Positions 24,001 to 35,039 of a stretch of DNA of 64,000 nucleotides are shown in pieces. Position 1 is the stretch's first letter; every line of letters begins with the position of its first letter. Under the pieces are notes generated by a model. That model was not told where the DNA came from. It saw only the letters and a list, made by a program, of their open reading frames with translations, and ran no database searches. Source of the DNA: Artemia franciscana (lineage: Eukaryota; Arthropoda; Branchiopoda; Anostraca; Artemiidae); NCBI RefSeq assembly GCF_032884065.1, contig NC_088873.1, positions 29,745,658 to 29,809,657 of the forward strand. The letters run 5' to 3'. Position numbers and translations under genes: made by a program.

Positions 24001-27000
24001 CATTTATTTCTTGATCGTGATTTATTGTATTTTTGTGCTTCGAAGATTATTTGACTTCATTTCTGCCATTTTTGGTTTAATGGAGCTCTTTACTTTTCTC
24101 TGGAAAACTCGTTTTTGGAAAAGGTTTTTAAATTAATTCCTATTCTTTTTACATTGACTTAGTCTTTTTTGCCCAGAAATTTGTTTTATATCTTATGGTT
24201 TTGAAACAGTTCGTGATAACGAGCTGTAAATAAGGAGCAGCCAGGCTCAATAGTAACCAAAAATCTAAAAAACAAAGTTGTGCTACCAGTAAATATATCA
24301 AAAGAATCCAATTTTTCTGCTGATTTAAATATGTACGTTTTTGTTAAGTTTAGTCTTACCAATCAAAGGTTACGGGCCTGAGAAAATTTGAGCGATTTTA
24401 GAAAAAAAGGGTCATCAGATTCAGCGTATCAGAGAACCCTACTGTAGAGGTTTCAAGCTTCTATCTGAAAGAATATGGAATTTTGTATTTTTCAAACAGT
24501 TCTTGGTAACAAACTGTAAGTAAGGAGTAACCCTACTCATTAATAACTGAACTCTAAAAGACGTGTTTCTAATAATTTGTGTGCTAAGTCATGCTAAGTG
24601 TTACTTTTTTTGATACCAATGGATACAGCCAAAGAATTGCATTTTTATGCTGATTAGAAACAAACAAAATTCACCAAGTTTAGTCTTATCCATCGAAAGT
24701 CACGAGCCTGAGAATATTTGCTTTATTTCCAAAAAATGAGCAGAAACACCCAAAAAGCCATAGAATCTTAATGAAAATCACACCATCAGATTCAGCGTAT
24801 CAGCAAACTCCACTGTAGAGTTTTCAAGCTCCTATTTAGTAAAATGTGGAACTTTGTATTTTTTGCCAGAAAAGAGATCATGGATACGTGTTTATTATTT
24901 TTTTTCGCTTGCTTTTCTGTACAGGGGTGATTGTGTCAGTCCAGTGGTCCTAGATTATCGCGAGAGGGCTCAGTTTAGCGAAACTTTAAGGTTCTAGTAC
25001 CCTTTTTAAGTGACAAATAAACTGGGGGGCAACTATACCGCCTCCCACGCTCATTTCTTCTCAAATTCACCCGATAAAAATTTGAAACAGCCACTTTGTT
25101 CTGCATATTTGAAAAATACTTGAATATGTGTAAAATGACCCCCCCCCCACAGTCCCTGGGGGAAGCCACAAGTTTTGAACTTTGTCCATTGTTTAAATAG
25201 TATTTGTTATTGGGAAGTATACAGCCACTTATGTTTTTTGGAGGGGGATTGGGCTTGAGTTGGATTTTTATAGGGAGAGTCTTCTTTGAGAAGGAAAATT
25301 TCTGGGGAGCGAATATTCCAGGGGAAGTGTAACACTGGGGGGGGGGGGGTTGACAGAATCATTATACGAAATCCTTTTTAATTGTCTTAACTTCTCTTTG
25401 CCAGTTTTTTTTATGTAGAGATGTTCCGGTTTTGATTCCTGAAAAATAAGCTCCATGGAAGAGGGAATTTCTGGAGTGACCGAAAAACCGATTAGTGATT
25501 TAAGTCTTGTTCAAATAAAAAAAAAATGCTAAGAAGAATTCTTCAGGGTGAATCGTCGAATAGCGATTTTACATGGAGGGGATTCTCTACGAGGATGGAA
25601 CTGTCTAGAGGGATTTTGGGGGGGGGTTTGCAATTTAGGTTGGAGGAAATTTGCATCGTGGAGTTTTGTGTGAAAGGGAGGGGTATATTTCGTAGAGGGT
25701 GAGCCATATTTACTGGCATTATTTGAAAAACGAACAGATATTATGCCAAAATATGAAGGATTGCCCCCTCCTCAATACTTTAATCTTTATGCTAAAATTT
25801 GACTGGTTACTAAAATCGAAACACAGGGGCTGTTTAATTAAAAAGGAAGCTGTTTTAAAAGTGTTTACAGCGTTAGCGTAAAGAGCAGGGTAGTAAGGAG
25901 GGGATGACCCTTCATATCCGGAATAAATCGGCAAAAATTAAAATGCAATTTTTTTTTTAACTTTTCATGTAAGGTGAGCCAAATTCGAACTTGAATTAGG
26001 TGAAAAAGGTTAAGAAATTAAACAAAAAAAGCAAGTTTATTTTAACTGAAAATAAGAAGCAACTTCAAAACTTAAAAGGAACAGAAATTATTCCGTATAT
26101 GTAAGTGTCTGTCTCCTCTTCAACGTCTCGCTCTTTACGCTAAAGTTTGACTCTTTGTCACAACTCTTTTTTTAAACAATAAAAACTTTAGCGTAAAGAG
26201 CGATGCGTTGAGGAGGGGATACCACCTTTCATATACGGATAACTTTCTGTTTGTTTTAAGTCTCCATCTCCCTCCTTACTTTCAGTAAAAAAAAAATGTT
26301 TCTTTTGTTTGATTGCCACAGTAGAAAAATCACGATTGCGTGTTTATTTGTTGTTTGTTTTTACCAGGGGTGATCGTATTGACTGAGTAGTTAATACCTT
26401 TCCTCCTTAACGACTCGCTATTTACGCTTAAGTTTCACTCTTTGTCAAAATTACTTTTTTTAAACAACAAAAACTTTAGCGAGGCATTGAGGGCCCCTTT
26501 CATATACAAAATAGTTTCTGTTCGTTTTAAGTTTCAATGTCGCTCCTAACTTTCAATTCAATTTTTTTTTTGTATAATTGTCAGAAGAAAGATCACGGCT
26601 GCATGTTAATTTCTTTTCTTTTCAAGGGGATGATTGTATCGACCCAGTGGTCCTAAAATATCGTGATAGGGCTCTTTCACTCGAAAATTGGAAGTTCTTT
26701 TGCCCTTTTGAAGTGACCAAAAAAATTGGAGGGCAACTAGACCCCCTCCCACATCCTTTCGTTTCTAAAAATGGTCTGATCTAATTTTTGGGATGGCCAT
26801 TTTGTTCAAGATAGTGGAAAGGCCAAATAACTATGCCTTTGCAGATATCACAACCCCTCACAGCCCATGGGGCAAGGTCTAAGTTACAAAATTTGCCTAT
26901 TGTTTACATCGAGTGTTTGTTATTAAGAAGTAAGCATACATTTTTCCTGGGAAGGGTGAATTTTTTACTGGTTAGATTTCCCATGGGGATAATTTCCATG

Positions 27001-30000
27001 GGGAGGGAGGTTTGGGGTGGGGTGTATTTTTCCAGGAAAAATTTACAATAGGAGAATTTACCAGAAATCCAATACAAAATTCTTCTTATGCCTCGCTTTC
27101 TCATTGCCGATTCAAATTCACACGTGGAGTTGTTAAGGGTAATTGTCCGGGGTAAATTTTCAACAGGATTGAAGTGTCTACAGAGTAAATCCGTGGAGAG
27201 GATGGACCTATTCGTGAAGGTGTAGCTAGATTTCCTGGTATTACTTAAAAAATGTCAGATATTAAATTAAAAAAAAAATCAACTGAAAGTAAGGAACAAC
27301 ATTAAAACATAAAACAAACAGAAATTATTACGTATATGGTGGGGGTTACTCCTCCTCCTTTTGATCAGATGTGTCTTGGGAAATGATTGGCTTGGGTGAG
27401 AGGGGCTGGCTACCCTCCATTCACTTTTTACTCTTACAAAGGTCACTAGAACTTCTGATTTACAATCCAATACCCCCCTCCGAAGTGTATACGACCACTC
27501 TTTTCATAAAAATCTTATAAGCCCCCAAGGCATAACTTACACCCCTTGCCTCACCCTTACACCCCTTGTCTCAAAATTTTGATTGGATGTATTTTAGGGA
27601 CTGACGGGTGGAGGGAGGGCTGGTGGCCCTACAATCACTTTTTACTATCAAAATGGGTCCTAAAACTTGCAATTTCTAATTAAATGAGCCCAGTTTGATG
27701 CTTCTACAACATTCCCTTCTATACAAAACGCATTAGTCTAAAGCAAATAATAAAAAAAAAAAATACATTTTGCTCAGACCGCTCTTTACTTAGGCAGCGC
27801 TGTTGCGCTGTCAATGATTATATTTAACTATATTTCGAGTTTTCTGTATATTAGATGTTGCTTTCATGGTTTTATTAATATGCAAGTTTGTTTTTGATTA
27901 TCTTTTATTTGTTCATCCTTTTCAATAACCTTTATAAGGTCTTAGATGTAAATGAATAATTATGAAAAAAATTCTAGCCTTTCCTCAAGATATTCGTCAA
28001 GAGGAAAAGGTCCCTGTCAATGCCGATGAAGAAGAAGCTGCAGGCCGCTTTGGCTACTGGGGTAAGTTTGAGAGCAAGTGTTTTATATATTTACTGGAGA
28101 TAATTTCTTTTTAAAACTTAAAAAAATTGATAAGATAAGTGTTTAACATTAGTTTTATTTTGCATAGGGATTATTCGTAATTTGGTTTCTAATTATTTAC
28201 TATTTTCTTGCGTCAACAGCAGGTCTCAATAAAAAAAAAGAAAAAAATATTGCAATTTCGCAATCAGTAGCTTGTTATTTTTTTTAGCAGAACAGGAGGT
28301 TCCAATTAACAAGGTGATGCTGCTATCCTTTCTCTTGTTTCCTTGATCAAAATGAAAGAAATAAAATCTCATCTGGAATTAATCATAAAACATAGCGATT
28401 TTCAGTAGCAATTTTTAATTGGCAATTTTCATATCAAAGCAATTTTTAAACTATAACAATTACATCACCTGAACAAGAAAGGAGCTATTGTTTCCTGTCC
28501 ACTAGGGCTGATATGGCTAAACCAAGTTTTATAAATAAATACTCTGATAGGTTACCAAACATTGTGCCTCTTGGCTAAGAGTGTTTTGGAAAATTTTGAC
28601 TTGGAACATTACAAATTTGAATTTTGAAGCTTAGAGCTGTTCTCACCCCAAAGTATTAACGCAGATTTAGCTGATCATTCCACATACATACTATGTCAGG
28701 CATGAAAAAGACGAGCCTCTTGTCCTCGTTTGTCCATAAAAAAATAATTGTAATACTATCTAACAATTTAGGGATTGAGCTGGTATAAATCCACAGTCAT
28801 TATATATTATATAGGATGACCTTTAATAATAAATTAAGCATATTGACAGCTACAAATGTTCTTTCTGAAGCTTCAAACAGCCCCATCTCTGTTTTGAACT
28901 GACCTCATCTCTTGTACCAGAAGAGGTCTCAAAATCTTTATCTTAAAGCTAGTAAAACTTTAAAAGTATGCATTTAATTTTTTTTGAAATTTAACCACCG
29001 ATAAAAACCCGGCCTAGTTCTATTGAGAAATGGCTTATGAAAAATAGAGATGTGATTTAATGATTTCACGGTAAGGAAGCCATAAATATTACAGGTTATT
29101 ACAGGTTGATACAGGTTTAGTCTTATCGTTGTCGAGTGATTTTTTGGCAAGAAAATTAGTACTTTAGTTCATACAACACGATTTTAGACAGGTTTTTTAA
29201 TTTTTTTTTTATTTTTGTTGTATGACATCCTTGTATGACAGCAGTTCGCCGGAAAAATGAATTCCAGAATAGGAATAGACCTGATAGAAACTCTATTTTT
29301 AAGAGCTTCAATTTCATGGGCAAGTTTGAAAACAGTTTAGGAAGGGCTGGTGAAACAACAGGAACAAGAAGCTAAGGAAACTGACCACAAAAAATATGTC
29401 ATAAAATGATCTAATAATAAAATATAACATAAATGTGTGCTTTTGAGCATTCCAATGCAACTATAACATTTAAAAAATTCATTTATTTTATTTACATGCA
29501 TAACATGGATTAATAACTCACCACATGTTCTACTTTCTGGGACTTCATTAACAGGTTAATGCCTCAGAAAGCTTAATTTGTAGGACCCAGATGCCATTTG
29601 AATCATTTGCGTGCTGAATCATTTGAATGTATGTGATCAAAAATAAAACTGAACTATTCTTTTAGTTACAGGGTTCGCCATATTGAACTTTTCTTGGGCG
29701 AATAGTTAAACATTATAAAAATTTGCTTGGAGAATAAAATTGATAAATAATTGTAAAAACTATCTTATGCCATTAAACCATTCAATATAAAATCATGGTA
29801 AAATTGACACTGATTTAAGCTTAGAACAATTCTAGGACATGCATGCATTGAATATTCAAACACTACATACTATACTGTGTTTTCAATATTGCTTAAAAAA
29901 CATAAAACTTAATACTGAGATTTTGAAAAGTACTGAACTTGAGAAATATAGACCAAACTGTTATAATATATATGGTAAGATTGATGACGATCTGAAAAAG

Positions 30001-30335
30001 TAATCAGTTCATCAAGAAAGATGAAAACGAAAAAAAGGTATTATTTAAAAGTCGTTTTGAATTGCTCAAACACTATCCTTTACAACTTTATCAAAGTTGA
30101 ACTATTTATAGAAATCGTAAATTCGCAGGTAAAACATGTTTACATAAGAATTAGAAATATACATATTCAGATCTTGCGTATTAGGAAATAAAACCTATTT
30201 ATTACAGGTCTCTCATCCCTTGGTGGCTATGGAGGTGGATATGCGGGACATCGCCAAACTTATTCCAGCTATGGGAGCTATGGCTCGCAAGGTGGTTTTG
30301 GTGGCTTTGGAAGCGGCTTCGGATTCGGAAGATAA
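21025..30335 (+). CDS. Secreted Gly/Tyr-rich peptide precursor, paralogue 2 (3 exons)
   Basis: Exons 21025-21079, 27978-28061 and 30208-30335 join in frame to 89 codons (88 residues). Both introns are phase 1 with GT-AG ends. The signal peptide is MMKAVFLLALFAMFTVAFA with an AFA cleavage site. The acidic spacer (FPQDIRQEEKVPVNADEEE then AAGRFGYW) differs from paralogue 1 at few positions. The tail keeps HRQTYSSYGSYGS and GGFGGFGSGFGFGR, but the GGY run is reduced to GGYGGGYAGH. Intron 1 has grown to 6.9 kb through foldback insertions, against 2.0 kb in paralogue 1. It is the closest relative of paralogue 1, about 18.6 kb downstream at the start codons. The function is unknown; a secreted antimicrobial, cuticular or signalling peptide is possible. 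The first of two adjacent ATGs is taken as the start. Confidence 0.88.
21080..23600 (+). other. Intron 1 of paralogue 2, first part
   Basis: The first few hundred bases resemble intron 1 of paralogue 1 (for example ACCAAGGGG near 21240). A short direct repeat, ACAGTTAATTTGATTAA-like, lies at 23140-23215. No gene is seen. Confidence 0.5.
23620..24190. repeat. Foldback family B, copy 2
   Basis: Contains GAGTCAAACTCAAAACGAGC near 23707 and the inverted word CTGACAATCCACGGTC near 23895. The flank ATTATTTGACTT...TTTGGTTT matches copy 1 near 580-615. Inserted in intron 1 of paralogue 2. Confidence 0.6.
24203..24491 (+). repeat. Foldback family A, hairpin-end fragment
   Basis: Starts GAAACAGTTCGTGATAACG and stops where a second hairpin end begins, so one copy was cut or interrupted by another. 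Confidence 0.65.
24492..26310 (+). repeat. Foldback family A, diverged long copy
   Basis: Hairpin end TCAAACAGTTCTTGG, then C/G-rich modules with runs of G (25338-25350 and 25620), a decayed palindrome near 25735-25930 and a clearer one at about 26036-26295. It lies in intron 1 of paralogue 2. Confidence 0.65.
26311..27350 (+). repeat. Foldback family A, truncated and partly duplicated pieces
   Basis: Repeats the GGGGTGATCGTATT, CCTTTTGAAGTGACC and GGCAAGGTCTAAG modules without a hairpin end. A collapsed palindrome lies at 26390-26560 and a single arm near 27280-27340. Confidence 0.55.
27351..27977 (+). other. Intron 1 of paralogue 2, last part
   Basis: Two loosely similar stretches with CTTTTTACT near 27425 and 27645 suggest an old unclassified repeat. 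Nothing coding is seen. Confidence 0.35.
27978..28061 (+). CDS. Paralogue 2 exon 2: acidic spacer
   Basis: 84 bases between acceptor ATTCTAG and donor GTAAGTTTG, the same length as in paralogue 1. Confidence 0.87.
28062..30207 (+). other. Intron 2 of paralogue 2
   Basis: 2.1 kb of A/T-rich intron with normal GT-AG ends. It is free of foldback copies and no other feature is seen. Confidence 0.6.
30208..30335 (+). CDS. Paralogue 2 exon 3: Gly/Tyr-rich tail
   Basis: 128 bases from acceptor TATTACAG to TAA. It is 24 bases shorter than the paralogue 1 exon, a loss of eight residues from the GGY run with the frame kept. Confidence 0.87.
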
Positions 30336-30390
30336 AAGTGTCAGTTCCCACTTTTCGTTCAAATTTTCTCGGAAATAATCGAATTTACTC

Positions 30391-30396
30391 AATAAA
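30391..30396 (+). terminator. Polyadenylation signal of paralogue 2
   Basis: AATAAA 56 bases after the stop, in the same sequence context as in paralogue 1. Confidence 0.75.
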
Positions 30397-30559
30397 AGAT
30401 TTTACGCAATGGGTCGTTTTTTAAAGTATGCTTTTTAAGTTAGGAGCTTTTGAGCTCTAGTTTCTTATAATTTATTTTTAGTTAAACTGGTTTAACTGTA
30501 ATATTTGAAAAAAAAGTAGAAATTACCAACAGCAAAGGGATTGTCATTTCAAAGATCTA

Positions 30560-30730
30560 AATCCACATACTTTGGTATTTCTAAAAACAAGCAGGACAAA
30601 GATTTTTATAGCAGGTTTTGTCCACTATGGTTACTTTTTTGGAGGTATGGGATATTTACCAGCCAAGTTCAGGAAAAATACACTTTTATAGTTTTCCTCG
30701 AACAGGACATATCCATACACATTCGCTCGA
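30560..30730. repeat. 3' flank shared with paralogue 1
   Basis: Counterpart of 7330-7520. TTGGAGGTATGGGA recurs at about 30640. Confidence 0.5.
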
Positions 30731-30872
30731 AGGTGACAACACAATCTTAAGTCGAGTTGTAGTTCTCGATCTCTCCTGGTCTCGACTCAAGAAGTTCTCT
30801 CGTGCATTATAGACAGTAGAATGTCCATTTTATTTCATTTTGAAATGTATAAAACCGTTGGTAGGCTCCTGG

Positions 30873-31070
30873 TCAAAGCAAAACTTTGAAATCCGTTGAG
30901 TATGTATTTCTTACAAAATCTTTGTCGGAATCTTTGCCGTTTTCCGAATCCTCCCAATTTTCTTGGATTAGATCTTCTTCAGAGTCACTAAGAGTTGAGA
31001 TATTATCCTCGTCCTCACTTGCATAGAGTAATTCTTGGGTCTGTGATCTTGTAAGCCTTCTAGAAACCAT
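30873..31070 (-). CDS. Hypothetical acidic protein fragment or first exon
   Basis: A 65-codon frame starting MVSRRLTRSQTQELLYASED, followed by a Ser/Asp/Glu-rich stretch. A consensus donor GTAAGAAA lies after codon 52 (exon end about 30915, phase 0), so it could be a 52-codon first exon. I found no downstream exon on this strand. Acidic N-termini like this occur in piggyBac-type transposases and in nuclear proteins, but nothing here decides between them. It lies in opposite orientation just downstream of paralogue 2. Confidence 0.25.
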   Translation of the reverse strand: MVSRRLTRSQTQELLYASEDEDNISTLSDSEEDLIQENWEDSENGKDSDKDFVRNTYSTDFKVLL

Positions 31071-31079
31071 CTAAAGGAA

Positions 31080-32440
31080 AAACCAAACGAAAGAAAACAG
31101 ACGAAAAGGTCTAGTGTCAGTAATGTTCAGGCTCCTGAGGGCACATGCACGTTCCTACCTAAAGAGATGCTGAAATTAGAATTTCAACTGACACAAATCC
31201 CAGAAAAAAACTAGTAATACAAACCCTGGTTTTTGCAAAAAAGTTTGACCGTTACAATCGATTCATAAATTTTACTGGCTACTCTTGTTATGTCAGAAAA
31301 GTGCAGGGGTCCGTTCAAATTTGAAAGTGCCTGATAACTGGTGTCTCAAATAGGAATTTATGTGAAGGCACGTCTTGTTATGTGATGTTACCTACACGGG
31401 AATCTCGGAAAGCAGTTTGGCAGATGAAAAATTTACGAAGCGACAGTATCCAAGGGTTAGAAGAAATGAATAACCACCCTTGTTTGATCTGTATGCGATG
31501 AATAATTCAACTTCTTGGACCGGTAATATATCAGGTCCTATGATTTTCAGATACTTTGCAAAACTTTGTGGCGTTTTATCTGCTTTGGAAGATAATCTCC
31601 CTTTACTATACGTCGCTTGTCACAATTTTATATTGGTTTGTGATATCGACCCAAATTATATTATATTGCTTTTGTATATCATGATTTAGGCTTTAATATT
31701 GCGTTATTAAGGGTTGTAACCTACGATATATTAAGATGGAGTTTGTTTTTGTCATAAATTGCATTTTACTTTGAACAATGTACTTTCTTACTTACTAAAG
31801 TATAAACATATAATAATTTCTTTTCAAACAGACCCTTAAGTTGTTTAAAAAACAGACCACAGAACATTTGATGTTAAAAAACAACAAAAGAAAAAACAAG
31901 AAACAAGAGTAGAAAAAGAAATCGAGCAGTGATACTGAAGCAAAAACGGGATACCCTTTGTTGTTTAAAATAGGAGAGCGATCTTCCCTAAATTAGTTTT
32001 TGATAATCATTATTTCAAAGGTATAACTTTTATTTCGATTTGAAACGCTTTTAAGGGTTTATTGGTTATTTATCTAAATTCCGGTTAACATTCCTGAATA
32101 TGATCGAAAAGCGATTTTTTCTCTTCTTACAGTTTTTATCCAAGTGTTTTTAAGAACAACAAAGAGAGAAAACAATTCAATAAAGAACAAACAAACGAGA
32201 CTTCGGCCAGTAAAAACAAAAGAAAAACTAAGATTATGATCATAATTCGCCTGTATAAAACGAGGCGTCTTCTGCACAGACGAAAGAAAGATAAAAAATA
32301 ATAAACAAAAACAAATAAAACCACCACTAATTATTAATAAAATATAATTTTGGCAACTGATCCTCATAGATCACAGAAGCTAATAGAGTTATGTCGATGA
32401 GAACACCAAAGTAACTGGATAAAAATTATGAATATCAAAG
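31080..32440. other. Intergenic, nothing recognised
   Basis: No supported gene. Frames at 31480-31689 and 32074-32367 have A/T-driven composition. Confidence 0.5.
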
Positions 32441-32449
32441 TTAAATGAA

Positions 32450-33100
32450 TTATTTATACTGCAAAATAATCCTTTGGTTGGCTAGGTTTGAAGCGATTCT
32501 TTTTGGTCCGGTAGATAATCACGTCCCCTGGTGATTTTGTAAATTATTAATTCCATTGCTAACTATTGGTTCATTTTCCAAAAGATTATTATAAATTGGG
32601 TCAATATTTAAAATTTCTTGAATCCCTATTTATTGAAAGATTACCAAACATATAGTTTCTTATTTCAATAGCCTATCTTGCTTACTGAGACAAACTTCTA
32701 TAAGCCATGGCCTCAACAAATTGTACAAAATGGTTAGGGTGAACGAAAATATGTTCAGCCAAAGCCGAAACAAAGATTTCAGGGGGCTTGCTCAATTGCA
32801 GAGTTTTTTTCTATTGAGTTGTGATACTCAATAAATCTCTTAACAAACTGTTGTTGTGTTCTACCAATATAAAATTTCCTAAAAAAACAAGGAATTCTAT
32901 ACACCCCACTTACTAAATACTCCTGAGTTTAGTCCTTACCAGAATTGTGGAAAGTAATTATATGTTTCACAAATTGGAAACATGTATTAATGTTATATTT
33001 CTGTAAAATTTGTTTAAGCTTCTCTCCCAAACCCGGTACATATGGTAAAAAAATAAAGCTTTTAGAAACATTCAATTCTGAAGACTGTGAAGCTCCAATT
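32450..33100 (-). mobile_element. Penelope-like retroelement remnant (GIY-YIG region)
   Basis: On the - strand, FLPYVPGLGEKLKQILQ is followed by an ITFHNSGKD stretch. A GIY-YIG-type box GVYRIPCFLGNFYIGRT then continues into QQQFVKRFIEYH. This order, an RT-tail motif then a GIY-YIG endonuclease with the FYIGRT core, is characteristic of Penelope-like elements. Only the C-terminal part is recognisable. The copy is broken and looks old. Confidence 0.7.
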
Positions 33101-33600
33101 ACTTTACTATTATGTCATGGCTGGCCAGTTTGGCTTAGATATCTCAGGGATTTTAAATTTATGGCTGTAATGGGCCGATTTTCGTTCTTTGCTTAGTAAC
33201 AGCTATCGAATCATAACTTCATGGCAATTGAAACAAATTGACTTATTGTCATCAAGCATTAAGCTAAAATGCCTTATTAGTTATTTATTCCCAATGGACT
33301 ATCTGCCATTTAAGAAACGAATGAGTTACCGTAAAACTTATTTCATTTGCACCTGGAAAGCTCATTATGCAAAGTGCAGGATACTTTTATGTCAATTAGA
33401 TATATTAGGACTTTCAACCGATAGAAACATTATATTCCATGGTAGAAAATTGTAGTTTGGTGCCACAAAATAACTAAAAACTTGCACTTTTCAGTGGTAA
33501 AATCTTTTTCGACACCTTAAAAATGCACTAAAACTTTTTAGATTTGGTCCTCCTAAAAGATTCCTCATCTTTTAGGGTCATCTGTTTGATATAATTAAAA
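33101..33600. other. Flank of the Penelope-like remnant
   Basis: Possibly decayed upstream sequence of the same element. I can support no motif. Confidence 0.25.
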
Positions 33601-33619
33601 ACAACACATATTAAAAAAA

Positions 33620-33850
33620 CTTGTATTCGCAAAAGAAACTTATCTTTCTCTCGAAAAAATATTGCAAAATCGCATATTTTTAAATACAGGAGTTTAAAGT
33701 GAAGTTTTCTGATATGTTGAAGCTAACAGTGTTATTTTCATTAAGATAATTCACATTTTCTTGGAGGTGTTTCCCTCCTTTTTTGAAGATCAGGCAAGTC
33801 TTCTCTTGCTTATAGATTTGATGAGCAACAATGAATTTAATAATTTTATA
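33620..33850 (-). repeat. Foldback family A, degraded fragment
   Basis: GGAGGTGTTTCCCTCC and CTCTTGCTTATAGATTTGATGAG correspond to two modules near the hairpin end of intact copies. Strongly diverged. Confidence 0.4.
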
Positions 33851-35035
33851 GATTTGGTATTCTATTGAATTAGCAGTTGAGTAGGGCTGCGTTCTATTTC
33901 TATTTATTCACGTTTCTTTGAAAAACTTCTTTTTTGTAAAGTTTTTTTAGTAAATTTCTGTTTATTTTTTATTGCGAAACTTTTAGTTCTTCAGTTTTTC
34001 ATGTCTCCGGTGTAAAAATTGGAATATCCAATTCTGTTTCACTAATTCTCTTCAGTTATTTTTGTTTTATTTCAACAACCCCACAATATTCCCTAAGAGC
34101 GTGAACTAACTGTCATAAACAATTCCTGGGATATCTCAGATACCCCCTTCTGACAACAAAATGCAAATAGTATATCTGATTGAATATTCCGACCCCTAGC
34201 AACTCCTAAGATATTGCAGATATACTCTATTGATAGCCTTGGCGCCTGTAACCTTTAATTTAAAATCTCCCTATGCATTCCCTAAATATTCAAGCACCAT
34301 TCCTTAATATTCCCTAGTTGCGTGTTTCGATGTTGTTCAACATCCCTCGTATTTACTGATGGATGTCACAAGTAAATATAGTGCTATTTCTAAGGAGTGC
34401 AGTTACAGTCGCAAGTTGCAAGTAGTTGTGGCCGTTTCCAGGATATTACATATAGTTCTTTTTGATAGCTCGTATGCAAACAGTGTATTTTTATTTAGCT
34501 AAACGTATCCTTCAATATTACTCAAAATTTCACTTTAATACCCTTAGTTTTTTCAGACACACCTAGGATCAAACATTTCTCATTTTCCTAATGATCAATA
34601 TTACATGTTAAAAATGCAGAAATCATATAGTTTATAATTCGTGCCCCGAAGGTTGCGTGGGCATACCTTTCACGGGACCAAAGTCATTAGACTTTGTGAG
34701 TATTTTGAATAAAATGCCTTTTTAACACCTCTATCAATCTAAATATGGAAAATCTAAAAGGAACATGGAGGGGGGATTGTTTGTTTTCCATTCTTTATTC
34801 AAATTTCCTCTCAACAAGATTTTGAAGTTCCAACTTCCTACGCTTAGGAATTAGCTAGAAGACGGCAGGCAATTGTGTTGTTTTGACTGTCCTTTTGCAT
34901 ATAGCGTCTTGATTTTCTTTGTCATCGCCTTGACATTTTCTAAAGGCTTTACCTTAATACCCCTAGGCTTTACAGACACTCACGGAGGCTCAGGTCCTAA
35001 ACCTCTTTAATAGAAAGTAAGTCGTCCCGTGTATT
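33851..35035. other. Intergenic, nothing recognised
   Basis: No gene or clear repeat is visible. Confidence 0.45.
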
Positions 35036-35039
35036 TCAA

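Noticed and set aside
32945-33455. + strand frames of 83 and 88 codons as genes
   Set aside because: The first is the complement of the Penelope-like remnant; the second has no recognisable features.
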